In this document: positions 37,964 to 45,752 of the stretch, piece after piece
How positions within the stretch are numbered: position 1 is the stretch's first letter
Layout: every line of letters begins with the position of its first letter
From: Opitutia bacterium
GTDB taxonomy: Bacteria > Verrucomicrobiota > Verrucomicrobiae > Opitutales > UBA953
Reading direction: 5' to 3'
Assembly (NCBI GenBank): GCA_947465345.1
Contig: CANHZL010000003.1
Location: 1-45,752, forward strand
DNA: 45,752 nucleotides
Program-made: the position numbers and the translations under genes
The notes under the pieces: generated by a model
What the model was told of the DNA's origin: nothing
Seen by the model: the letters and a program-made list of their open reading frames with translations, nothing else
Databases searched by the model: none

Positions 37964-39461
37964 GCCGCCGCGCGGACTTCAGTCGCTGCTTCCACGCGCC
38001 GGCCGAAGCCGCGAGGGTGGTCAGTTGCAGGTCGCTCATCCGCCAGCCCCAGTTGCCTTGAGGGTTGCCGGGCGTATTGAAGCGGGCTTCGGCGCCCAGC
38101 CCGAGTAGGTCCTGCACAGGGATGAAGGCGGCGACGCCTGGCGAAGCTAATGCCGCTTCAGCGAGCGTGATGTGGGGCGCGTCCATCGCGCCGAAGACGG
38201 CCTCTACGCGCGTGCGTTCCTCGGCGGAGGCCTGCGCGTACCAGCCGACGACGGTATCGTTGTCGTGCGTGCCGGTGTAGACGACGCGATCCACGGTGAT
38301 ATTTTCTGGAAAGTGGGGGTTCCCTTCAGGCGGTCCGCCGAAGCCGAACTGCAGTACCGACATGCCGGGTAGGCCTGAGGCTTTGCGGAGGACGTCGACG
38401 CCAGGCGAGAGCAGGCCAAGATCTTCGGCGACGAGCGGCAGGCCGTCCAATGCCCCGGTGAAGGCGAGCCCCGGTCCATCGTGCCACTGGCCCTCGCGAG
38501 CGTTCGGCGCACCTGCCGGCACGCTCCAGAAATCATGGATGCCGCGAAAGTGGTCGATACGGATCGCGTCGAAGAGTTCGAGGTCGTGATGTACGCGCGC
38601 CTTCCACCAAGCGAAGCCATCGGCGGCGTGGCGTTCCCAGGCGTACAACGGATTGCCCCAGAGTTGGCCGTCGGCCGCGAAGTAATCCGGCGGCACGCCG
38701 GCCACGGAGAGTGGTCGTCCGGCGGCGTCTAACTGAAAGAGCTCCGGGCGCGTCTTGGCGTCGCAGCCATCGGCCGATACGTAGATGGGTTCGTCGCCAA
38801 AGAAACGGATGCCTTTCCCCTGCGCGTATTCGCGGAGGGCGCGCCACTGTTCCGCAAAGAGGAACTGCAGCACCTCGGCTTCGGCGATAAGACCGGCGGG
38901 GGCTTCATCAATTGTCCACTTCTCCGGCGCGGTGAAGCCGTTGGCTTCGCGCAGCGCGGCGAAGCGGCACCATGCCTCCAACCAGCTAGACTGTTTTTCG
39001 CGGAAACGTTTGAAGGCGGCGTTCTGCTTTAGGATGGCCGCCCCGCGGCGTGCAGCCGTCTGCAGCATCGGGCGTAGGTCGTTCCAGAGTCGGCCGTAAT
39101 CGGTACGTCCATCGCTACCGCGGCGGAGTGAGTCGATCTCTTCGATCGTCAGTAGTTTACGCGCGCCGAGATCCGTGAGGTCGAGGAGGTAAGGATTGCC
39201 GGCGAAGACGGAGAGGGCCTGATAGGGCGAGTCGCCGTAGCCGGTTGGGCCGAGTGGACAGACCTGCCACCATGAGAAGCCGGCCGAGGCGATGATGTCG
39301 ACGAAGCGTCGGGCCTCAGCACCGAGCGAGCCTACGGGCCCATTGCCGGGTAAGGCGGTGGGATGCAGCAGTACGCCTGCACTACGTCGTGGGAAGGCGT
39401 GGCAGGTGAAAGGCTTGTCGACGTCGGTCCCTGCCGCTGGGGCGCCTCGGGAGGCGCTCAT
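37953..39461 (-). CDS. malQ: 4-alpha-glucanotransferase (amylomaltase, GH77)
   Basis: MalQ transfers glucan segments between maltodextrins in glycogen/maltose metabolism. The 502-residue protein shows the GH77 motifs: RSAGVLLHPTALPGNGPVGSLG at the N-terminus, CPLGPTGYGDSPYQ, the nucleophile Asp in AIRIDHFRG, the acid/base Glu in LPLVAEDLG, and the third Asp in YTGTHDND. The length fits the short bacterial type. The start at 39461 is one base after the stop of the surA-like gene (TGA-G-ATG), implying translational coupling. An upstream in-frame ATG would overlap that gene heavily. No other maltodextrin gene is nearby, so its place in a repair/chaperone operon is unexpected. Confidence 0.95.
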
Positions 39462-39462
39462 C

Positions 39463-40548
39463 TCAGTGGGCCTTGGATTGAACGAGGTGCTTCGAGCGGA
39501 TGTCATCGAGCCAGTTCTTGATGGCAATATTCATGCCAATCTGGCGAACCTTAACCTCGATCTCAGCCATCACTTCTGGATCGTTGACTGAGGCGTATCC
39601 CTTGGCGCGCACGGCCTCGGGCATGACAATCACATAGATAGGGCCTGTCCCCGCATCGAATTTCAGCGGCTCGGAAACTTCACCTGCCTTCAGGGTCTTG
39701 AGCTTGGCGTTGACGGTCTCGTTGAGATTTTCGAGGTTCTGCCAACCGGCATCGCCGCCTTTGCTCGCGAAATCGTCCGTGCTGATGCGGCTCGCGATGT
39801 CCGCGAAGGTCGGTTTCCCGGCAATTGGCTTCCCGGCCACTTTAAAACGCTGGAGCGTGGCGGCGATTTTTTCGGGATGGCGGAGCGCATCGGACCAGGC
39901 GGCGGCACGGGCGGCGGTCTCCTCAGGCTTTTCCGCGGCGCCCTGCCTAATCGTGATTTGGCGCAACTTGACCTGTTCTTTGCGTACAAAGTCGATTTTG
40001 TTCTTCTCGTAGTACTCAAGGATCTTACCGGGATTGACGTCCCAAGCGGTGCGACGGACCTGGCTGACCATGTATTCAAAGATGATGCGATCCTCGATGT
40101 ACTTGCGATAGGCTAGGGGGGTGGTGCCGGAGGCCCGGAGTGAGGCGACAAAACGGTTGCGGTCGCCGCCATGGTCGCGGCGGATGGTCTCTTCGATGTC
40201 GGCGTCGATATATGAGGCAGGTAGTCGCGCGGTGCTGGTGCGGAACTCGGCGATGACGAGCTGGCGCTCAGCAATGGAATTGAGCTGTTCTTCGGCGGCA
40301 TTCGCCAGGGCCTTGTCGAACTCGGCATCGCTCTTGGTGGCGGTGCGGAGCTGGCCGGCGATTGGGTCGATCTGGCGGCGGATGTCGGAGACGGTGATAC
40401 CGTTTCCATCGGCATCGGCGGCAACACGATCGCTGTGCATCTCAGACCAGCGCTTGGCCGCAGCTTCCTCCAACGTGGGCTTCTTGAGCTGGGCGTGCGC
40501 GGAGGCGACGGACAGGACGAGTAGGCTGGTGAGCAGGAAGGATTTCAT
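39463..40548 (-). CDS. SurA-like periplasmic chaperone / peptidyl-prolyl isomerase
   Basis: The 361-residue product begins with a signal peptide (MKSFLLTSLLVLSVASAHA) and has a SurA-type N-terminal helical domain (about 40-190). That domain includes ITVSDIRRQIDPIAGQL and RNRFVASLRASGTTPLAYRKYIEDRI. A parvulin-like domain follows (about 195-320): VKLRQITIRQG at its start, the diagnostic DDFASKGGDAGWQ, and LKAGEVSEPLKFDAG. It probably escorts outer-membrane proteins through the periplasm. The usual second parvulin domain of E. coli SurA is missing. Its start overlaps the mfd stop as ATGA. Confidence 0.9.
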   Translation of the reverse strand: MKSFLLTSLLVLSVASAHAQLKKPTLEEAAAKRWSEMHSDRVAADADGNGITVSDIRRQIDPIAGQLRTATKSDAEFDKALANAAEEQLNSIAERQLVIAEFRTSTARLPASYIDADIEETIRRDHGGDRNRFVASLRASGTTPLAYRKYIEDRIIFEYMVSQVRRTAWDVNPGKILEYYEKNKIDFVRKEQVKLRQITIRQGAAEKPEETAARAAAWSDALRHPEKIAATLQRFKVAGKPIAGKPTFADIASRISTDDFASKGGDAGWQNLENLNETVNAKLKTLKAGEVSEPLKFDAGTGPIYVIVMPEAVRAKGYASVNDPEVMAEIEVKVRQIGMNIAIKNWLDDIRSKHLVQSKAH

Positions 40549-43500
40549 CGGTCGGTAGGAGCGGGCAGCCGTGAGAGGAAGCCGTGGATTTCCTTCAGTT
40601 TCCGCAGGGGGTCTCGCACGGTCAAGCGGGGAAACCGATTGCCGACCAGAATAGGCTCGGGCGCACGGCCTCCTGCTGCCGATAGGCAGCGGATGACGGC
40701 CCCGTCGGTCGTCACCGAAACGACACTTTTCTCCTCCGCCAGGCAGCGAATCTCCGCAAGGCTGAGTAGGGCCTCCGCTTCGGGCGGGAGTTTGCCGTAG
40801 CGGTCTTTCAGCGAGGCCCTCAGTTCGGCGACTTCAGCCGCATCCAGTGCGAGGGCGACGCGACGGAAGGCCTCGATACGCAGGCGGGTCTCTGGAATCC
40901 AGTCGGAAGGCAGCGTGGCGGTCAGCAGGGCGACCTCGCCATCGCTGCTGTTCGCCTGCTCGGTGCCGAGGGCGGCCTGGGTATGATCGATGAAGTCCAG
41001 TTGCACTTCGCATCGGTCGATGACGGCGCCCTTGTCGCCGCGCAGCTTAGCCACACTACGGCGTAAGAGCTGGCAGTACAGGTCGAAGCCGACGGTGGCG
41101 ACGTGGCCGCTCTGTGCCGCTCCGAGAATGTTGCCCGCCCCGCGCAACTCGAGATCGCGCATAGCAATCCGAAAGCCGGCCCCGAGCTGGTTGTATTGCC
41201 GGATGGCGGAAAGGCGCCGATGGGCCGTGCCGACGAGCACGGCATGGCGGTGCAGGAAGAGGTAGGCGTAGGCCTGGCGGTTGAAGCGGCCGACGCGACC
41301 ACGTAGCTGGTAAAGCTGAGCAAGCCCAAACCGATCCGCGCCTTCGATGATGAGGGTGTTGCAGTTCGGGATATCCAGACCGGTCTCGATGATGGTCGTG
41401 CACACGAGAACATCGTATTCCCCAGAGACGAAGGCTGACATGACCTCCTCGAGCTGGCCGGCAGGCATCTGGCCGTGGCCGACGATGATGCGCGCCTTAG
41501 GCAGTAATGCCGCGAGACGTTCGGCGACGGCTTGGATCGTCTCGACGCGGTTATGCAGGTAGAACACCTGCCCGCCACGGGCGAGCTCAGCCTTCACGGC
41601 GTCGCGCACAAGCTTCTCGTCGTAGCTGCGCACAATGGTGCGGATGGGCAGGCGCTCGCGCGGCGGCGTCTCGATGACGCTGAGGTCTCGGGCGCCGACC
41701 AGCGCGAGATAAAGCGTGCGCGGGATTGGTGTGGCGCTCATGGCGAGGACGTCTACCTCGGTGCGCAGTTGCTTGAGGCGTTCCTTATGCCGCACGCCGA
41801 AGCGATGTTCTTCGTCGATGATGACGAGCCCGAGCCGGCCAAAGCGGGTGCCGTCCGAGAGCAAGGCGTGCGTACCGACGACGATGTCGACCGTGCCGGC
41901 TTCGGCGCGTGCCCGGACGTCCGCTTTCTGCTTGGCGGTGCGGTAGCCGCTGAGGAGCTCGACGGAGACGGGCCAGCGGGCGAGGCGTTCCTTGAAGCTT
42001 TCGAAGTGCTGCTGCGCCAAGACGGTCGTGGGCGCTAGAATCGCGACTTGGCGTCCGCCAAGCACGCATTTGAACGTGGCGCGGAGGGCGACCTCGGTCT
42101 TGCCGAAGCCGACGTCGCCGCTGACGAGGCGGTCCATGGGCGCGGGACGTTCCATGTCGGCCTTCACGTCGATGATTGCCCGGCTCTGGTCGGGGGTTTC
42201 GCGATGTGGGAACGAGCGCTCGAACTCGCCCATCCATGCGTTGTCGGCGTCCTTGGGGTGCGCAATGCCAGGTTGGGTCGAGCGTGTGGCCTGCATGGAT
42301 AGCAACTGAGCGGCGAGGTCTGCGGTCGCCTTCTCGGCGGCCTTGCGAGACTTCTCCCAGCCTCCACCACCGAGCTTCGATAGCTTCGGGTGCGCACGGC
42401 CGATGCCGATGTAACGCGTGAGGAGATGCGACTCCCGCACGGGGAGGTGCAACATCGACTTCTCCGCGAACTCCAGTCCGATGAAGTCCTCGGTCCGACC
42501 GTTGTGCTCATGGGCCTTGATACCGCGGAACAAGCATACGCCTTGCGTCGCGTGCACGAGCGCATCGCCGTCGGCGAGTTCGCCGAAGTCGAGTGCTCGT
42601 CCGACCGCCGCGCGGATGGCGGTACGGCGGCGAGGCAGGACCGCGAGCGGGCGCTTGCGGCGTCCGAAGAGTTCGCGCTCGGTGAGCAGGAGCAGGCCGT
42701 CCTTGAGGAGGCCGGGCAGCTTGCCGGGGGCGATGACCACGCCGCCGCCGAAACGACCCTGCAGCACGCGCGGGGTGAAGCCACGAATCTTGGCTGCAGT
42801 GACGTCGGCGTTCAGCCGATCAACGGAGCCGTCGGTGTCGCCTGCCAGCAGGCACGGGCGCCCGTCCTTGGACAATGACGCGGCGGCACGGAGCAGGGCG
42901 GGGCGCGTATCGGCGCTGTCTGAGGCCGAGCCAATGAGCAGCGATTCCGCGGGCGTTGATTCGAGGGCGTGCGCGGCGTAGCCGAGCGGCGCGTCGTCGG
43001 TCTCCTCGAGGATGAGCTCGTCGACCTTGGCCGCGTGCAGCTCGGCGCAGAGCACGTCCTCATGGCAGCGGTCGACCGAGATGATGAGCGCGTCGGGCGG
43101 CAGGTGGCGGAAAAAAGGAGCCTCGGGGGCTGAGCCAGAGTCGTCGCGCGGCGCGCAGATCACGAGCCCGTCGACTTCGCCCTCGCTACGCTGCGTCGCG
43201 GGGTCGAAGGGGCGGAGCGATTCGACCGTGTCACCAAAGAGGTCGATACGTACGGGCATCTGCGCGTTGAGCGGATAGACGTCCAGAATCCCGCCACGGA
43301 GCGCGTATTCTCCCGGCTGTTCGCACAGGGCTTCGTGGGCGTAGCCGAAGTCCTCGGCGAGACGCTTCGCGAAATCGTGCAGGGCGAGTTTGTCGCCCTT
43401 GCGGACGACGATCTCGGCCTTGGCGGTGGCCTCGGGGGCCGGCGATCGGCGGGCGATCGAACCGGGCGTGCAAGCGATGAGCAGCGGACGCTTGGCATCG

Positions 43501-43778
43501 TGGTGGCCGTGGCGGAGGAGCGAGAGGACGCCCAAGAGATCGCAGTCGGCTTCAAAGGCCGGCACGGCGGCGTCGGCTTCGGTCAGGGTGCGTGCGACCG
43601 GCTGCGCAGCGTTGAGCAACGTCAGCAGCTGGGCGGTCTCTTCCGCGAAGGTCTCCGCCGCGCCGAGGTTCGAGGCTAGGAAGACGATGACGCCGCGTTC
43701 GGCGCCTTCCGAGCAGGCGCAGGCCGCCCAGGCGTGCGAAGGCACGCCGGTCAGGGCACGGCGTGGCTGAGCGGACAT
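40545..43778 (-). CDS. mfd: Transcription-repair coupling factor
   Basis: Mfd removes RNA polymerase stalled at DNA lesions and recruits UvrA. The 1077-residue protein is slightly shorter than E. coli Mfd (1148). A UvrB-like N-terminal module contains KLALHDFAKRLAEDFGYAHEALCEQPGEYALRGGILDVYP. The polymerase-interaction domain runs from GDALVHATQGVCLFRG to LPVRESHLLTRYIG. The RecG-like translocase has Walker A SGDVGFGKTEVALRA, the DEEH box IIDEEHRFGVRHKE, MSATPIPRTLYLAL, and the TRG region with RGRVGRFNRQAYAYL. The C-terminal D7 domain is present. In the interaction domain the usual H-G-V/I-G pattern reads TQGVC, a divergent form. It is coupled to a surA-like gene and malQ. Confidence 0.97.
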   Translation of the reverse strand: MSAQPRRALTGVPSHAWAACACSEGAERGVIVFLASNLGAAETFAEETAQLLTLLNAAQPVARTLTEADAAVPAFEADCDLLGVLSLLRHGHHDAKRPLLIACTPGSIARRSPAPEATAKAEIVVRKGDKLALHDFAKRLAEDFGYAHEALCEQPGEYALRGGILDVYPLNAQMPVRIDLFGDTVESLRPFDPATQRSEGEVDGLVICAPRDDSGSAPEAPFFRHLPPDALIISVDRCHEDVLCAELHAAKVDELILEETDDAPLGYAAHALESTPAESLLIGSASDSADTRPALLRAAASLSKDGRPCLLAGDTDGSVDRLNADVTAAKIRGFTPRVLQGRFGGGVVIAPGKLPGLLKDGLLLLTERELFGRRKRPLAVLPRRRTAIRAAVGRALDFGELADGDALVHATQGVCLFRGIKAHEHNGRTEDFIGLEFAEKSMLHLPVRESHLLTRYIGIGRAHPKLSKLGGGGWEKSRKAAEKATADLAAQLLSMQATRSTQPGIAHPKDADNAWMGEFERSFPHRETPDQSRAIIDVKADMERPAPMDRLVSGDVGFGKTEVALRATFKCVLGGRQVAILAPTTVLAQQHFESFKERLARWPVSVELLSGYRTAKQKADVRARAEAGTVDIVVGTHALLSDGTRFGRLGLVIIDEEHRFGVRHKERLKQLRTEVDVLAMSATPIPRTLYLALVGARDLSVIETPPRERLPIRTIVRSYDEKLVRDAVKAELARGGQVFYLHNRVETIQAVAERLAALLPKARIIVGHGQMPAGQLEEVMSAFVSGEYDVLVCTTIIETGLDIPNCNTLIIEGADRFGLAQLYQLRGRVGRFNRQAYAYLFLHRHAVLVGTAHRRLSAIRQYNQLGAGFRIAMRDLELRGAGNILGAAQSGHVATVGFDLYCQLLRRSVAKLRGDKGAVIDRCEVQLDFIDHTQAALGTEQANSSDGEVALLTATLPSDWIPETRLRIEAFRRVALALDAAEVAELRASLKDRYGKLPPEAEALLSLAEIRCLAEEKSVVSVTTDGAVIRCLSAAGGRAPEPILVGNRFPRLTVRDPLRKLKEIHGFLSRLPAPTDR

Positions 43779-43822
43779 GACGCTATCGAGGCGGTAAGCT
43801 CCGATGCGTCAAACCCAACCCC

Positions 43823-44116
43823 TTACTTCAGCACTTCGCCGGCGATTTCGTCCCAGAGTTCGTCGATCTGGGAAGCCTTCTTCACGGGCCTACCCGCTTC
43901 AGCGAACCAATAGCGGGCGTTGCCGAGGTCGCCTTCGATCAGGTGAAGGAGGGCGTGCAGCCATGATCCGATGGGCGTCTCGATATCCTGAGCGATATTG
44001 TGCGCCGCAATCCAATCGCCCTTCTTGGTGAACCAGAGTGACTTCGCCTCGCGTGAAAGGCTTGCGGGAGGTTTCGGGTCGCTTGCTGCGGAGGCCTTGA
44101 GTTGGGCCGGCGTCAT
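43823..44116 (-). CDS. Small conserved protein of unknown function
   Basis: The 97-residue soluble protein contains WIAAHNIAQDIETPIGSWLHALLHLIEGDLGNARYWFAEAGRP in pattern, which I recognise as the core of a small conserved family found in several phyla with no assigned function. The core looks like a pair of TPR-like helices. The N-terminal 25 residues are Ala/Pro/Ser-rich and probably flexible. It starts three bases after the stop of the Sel1-repeat gene and ends 44 bases before mfd, so all may be one transcript. Confidence 0.85.
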   Translation of the reverse strand: MTPAQLKASAASDPKPPASLSREAKSLWFTKKGDWIAAHNIAQDIETPIGSWLHALLHLIEGDLGNARYWFAEAGRPVKKASQIDELWDEIAGEVLK

Positions 44117-44119
44117 GGT

Positions 44120-45085
44120 TCAGCGCGAAGGATTCAGGCGGGCGAGTGCGTCGGAGGATTCCGAGGGTAGGTCCTTGATCAGTTTGATGGCGAGCTCTTG
44201 CCCGGCTTGGACGTCTTTCAGTACCATCAATTTCTCTAATTGGCTGAGTTTCAAGACGTCATCGGGATTATCCTCGATTTCAATGAGGACCAGGCGCCAG
44301 GCGTAGGCCTGCGGAAGATCCTTCGGCGTCTTTTCGCCGGACTCGTAACGGTCGGTGAGGATGCGGATCGACTTACCGTCGCGTCGTAATGCGGCGCGGG
44401 TGTAGTAATCGACGGCGAGTCGGTAGTTCTGCGGGAGTTCGGGTTGTCCGACCTCGTAGGCCTTGGCCATCTCCCGGAGGCTATGTCGATCGCCGGCGTT
44501 GGCGCCGCGCTGGAACTGCACGTAGGCCTCCTTGAGGAAGGCTTCGCGGTCGGCCTGGAGTTTCTTGAAGTCGGGAGCGCCTTTCAACGGCTTGATGGCC
44601 TCCGCTTGGGCCATGGCGATGTCGCCCAGCATGCGGTAACCCATCGGCTGTCCCTTGTCGGCTGCTCGGTTCGCCCATTCCTTGGCCTTGTCTAGGTCCT
44701 TTGTGATGCCGAGGCCGCGCAAGTAGTAGAGGGACAATACGGCCATCGCCCGAGGGTGACGGTTCTCGGAGGCTTTCTGTGTCCACTTGAAGGCGACGTC
44801 GATATCTTCACGAATCAGGAGGTCGGGCGGCGCGTATTTGGTGTGCCGCAAGGCGTAGATGTATTGCGCCTGCGAGTTGCTGGCTTCGGCGAGGCGGAGG
44901 AGCTCTTCCTGCTTTGCGTCTGCTTTGAGCTCGCTGATGTATCGATCGTAGAGCTCGCCCGGCAGCTGTACGATGGGGACCTCCCATTGGTTAGAGAGGT
45001 CGACGACGAGAATCGTCCCCACAAAGGCGGCGATGAAGTAAGGACGGAGCCGGAGGAGGTTGCGGCGCATGGGAGCTGGCTTCAT
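44120..45085 (-). CDS. Sel1/TPR-like repeat protein with N-terminal membrane anchor
   Basis: The 321-residue protein starts MKPAPMRRNLLRLRPYFIAAFVGTILVVDL, a basic head followed by one membrane helix, so it is probably anchored in the inner membrane facing the periplasm. Sel1-like helical repeats follow: a first around AKQEELLRLAEASNSQAQYIYALRH, others at HPRAMAVLSLYYLRGLGITKDLDKAKEWANRAADKG and NYRLAVDYYTRAALRRDGKSIRILTDRYESG. Such repeats mediate protein-protein contacts; no partner can be named. The start at 45085 is chosen because the frame upstream encodes a non-membrane, arginine/aspartate-rich stretch lying over the divergent gene; an internal ATG at 45070 is an alternative. Confidence 0.85.
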   Translation of the reverse strand: MKPAPMRRNLLRLRPYFIAAFVGTILVVDLSNQWEVPIVQLPGELYDRYISELKADAKQEELLRLAEASNSQAQYIYALRHTKYAPPDLLIREDIDVAFKWTQKASENRHPRAMAVLSLYYLRGLGITKDLDKAKEWANRAADKGQPMGYRMLGDIAMAQAEAIKPLKGAPDFKKLQADREAFLKEAYVQFQRGANAGDRHSLREMAKAYEVGQPELPQNYRLAVDYYTRAALRRDGKSIRILTDRYESGEKTPKDLPQAYAWRLVLIEIEDNPDDVLKLSQLEKLMVLKDVQAGQELAIKLIKDLPSESSDALARLNPSR

Positions 45086-45199
45086 CCAACCCGCTGGATG
45101 GGTGAAGGCAAGGGGAGTTCGACTAGAGTCCCAGAAGAGGCACGCCGGCTCTTGCCTGCTTCCGGCGCGCAGCCATGGTCCATCCATCACCCCGTCTCC

Positions 45200-45752
45200 A
45201 TGCGTCACCTTGCCTGTCTGCTCTGCCTCGCTGTCTTTGCCGAAGAAAAGCCCCCCGTCCTCGGTCATGGCGCACTGCGCTATTCGGTCGACCTGAAGTG
45301 GGCCAAGGCCGACCCGGTGGTCGCGCCGGTGGTCAACTCGCATGCGCTGGCCGAAGACAAGGCGGGCCGAATCTACCTGGTCACGGATCACCCGAAGAAC
45401 GACTTCATCGTCTTCGAGAAGGACGGTCGTTACGTCCGTTCGATCAGTGCGGGACTTGGCGGCGGGCACGGCCTCGCGATTTTCGAAAAGGACGGCGTGG
45501 AGTACCTGGTGCACGTCGACTCCGGCTGGCACATGGCGGCCGAAGGCTGGAATCCTTCCGCTGTCGAGGGTCGGATCACCCTGCTGACGACAGACGGCAA
45601 GCTCGTGCGCAAATTCCCGACGCCGAAGGAGCTCGGGTTGAGCGACGGTAAGTTCATGCCATGCGCGGTCGCCTGGACTCCCGCCGGAACTTTACTCATC
45701 GCCGATGGTTACGGCTCGAACTTCATCTACGAGTTCTCGCTTGAGGGGAAAC
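45200..45752 (+). CDS. Exported NHL-type beta-propeller protein (3' end outside window)
   Basis: The first 184 codons of a gene that runs off the right edge are visible. A signal peptide (MRHLACLLCLAVFA) leads to strand-rich sequence with NHL/six-bladed propeller character: NSHALAEDKAGRIYLVTDHPKNDFIVFEKDGRYVRSI in pattern, then GHGLAIFEKDGVEYLVHVDSG, GRITLLTTDGKLVRKF, and CAVAWTPAGTLLIADGYGSNFIYEF. The GHGLA and ADGYGS segments recall peptidylglycine-lyase-like propellers common in Planctomycetes and Verrucomicrobia, but the catalytic end is not visible. It diverges from the Sel1 gene across 114 bases in which no clear promoter was found. Confidence 0.85.
   Translation, partial: MRHLACLLCLAVFAEEKPPVLGHGALRYSVDLKWAKADPVVAPVVNSHALAEDKAGRIYLVTDHPKNDFIVFEKDGRYVRSISAGLGGGHGLAIFEKDGVEYLVHVDSGWHMAAEGWNPSAVEGRITLLTTDGKLVRKFPTPKELGLSDGKFMPCAVAWTPAGTLLIADGYGSNFIYEFSLEGK

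Overview
The window looks like chromosomal DNA of a Gram-negative bacterium of the Verrucomicrobiota, most likely class Opitutae or a close relative. Signs of an outer membrane are a beta-barrel protein, two lipoprotein export or quality-control components, a SurA-like chaperone and Mpl. A McsA-McsB-ClpC set in such a cell fits the PVC superphylum. The DNA is GC-rich with strong C/G preference at third codon positions, and most genes lack an obvious Shine-Dalgarno sequence. The taxonomic call is an inference from gene content, since no rRNA gene is present.

Layout. 1-3.9 kb: the 3' part of rpoC, closed by an intrinsic terminator. 4.0-9.2 kb: a four-gene envelope operon (outer-membrane beta-barrel, Wza-type exporter, Wzc-type tyrosine kinase/co-polymerase, M48 lipoprotein protease). 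9.2-13.2 kb: SppA on the minus strand, diverging from a conserved gene of unknown function coupled to a small membrane protein. 13.2-17.8 kb: LysR regulator, yggS-recN, an SDR oxidoreductase and hpf. 17.8-18.1 kb: a 277-bp non-coding stretch rich in a GTCAGT motif and hairpins, leading into mpl. 19.5-22.1 kb: nrnA-truB-ribF (minus). 22.1-32.0 kb: a mixed block with clpC, DUF423, an unknown gene, a secreted glutathione peroxidase, a gene relic, an RNase D-like exonuclease plus ferredoxin, tRNA-Ala(GGC), an unknown exported protein, a ketosynthase/ACP pair and mcsA-mcsB. 32.0-36.1 kb: nusA-infB-rbfA (minus). 36.3-38.0 kb: ettA. 38.0-45.1 kb: a minus-strand run of sel1 protein, small conserved protein, mfd, surA-like and malQ. 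45.2 kb to the end: the start of an exported beta-propeller protein.

How the genes fit together. Three themes dominate: transcription/translation (rpoC, nusA, infB, rbfA, truB, ettA, hpf, mfd, tRNA-Ala), envelope building and protein quality control (Wza/Wzc set, M48, SppA, SurA-like, Mpl), and regulated proteolysis (ClpC with the arginine-kinase pair McsA/McsB). The common cluster nusA-infB-rbfA-nrnA-truB-ribF is present in order and on one strand, but a block of about 10 kb holding clpC at one end and mcsAB at the other splits it.

No IS element, prophage, CRISPR array or rRNA was seen. No gene-free stretch exceeds about 280 bp, and convergent gene pairs abut or overlap. The most unusual observations are the loss of all four cysteines of the downstream zinc site of RpoC, a Gly/Tyr-rich tail on the Wzc-like kinase, a terminator in the nusA leader, the GTCAGT-rich structured leader of mpl, and the unknown gene pair at 11.1-13.2 kb.
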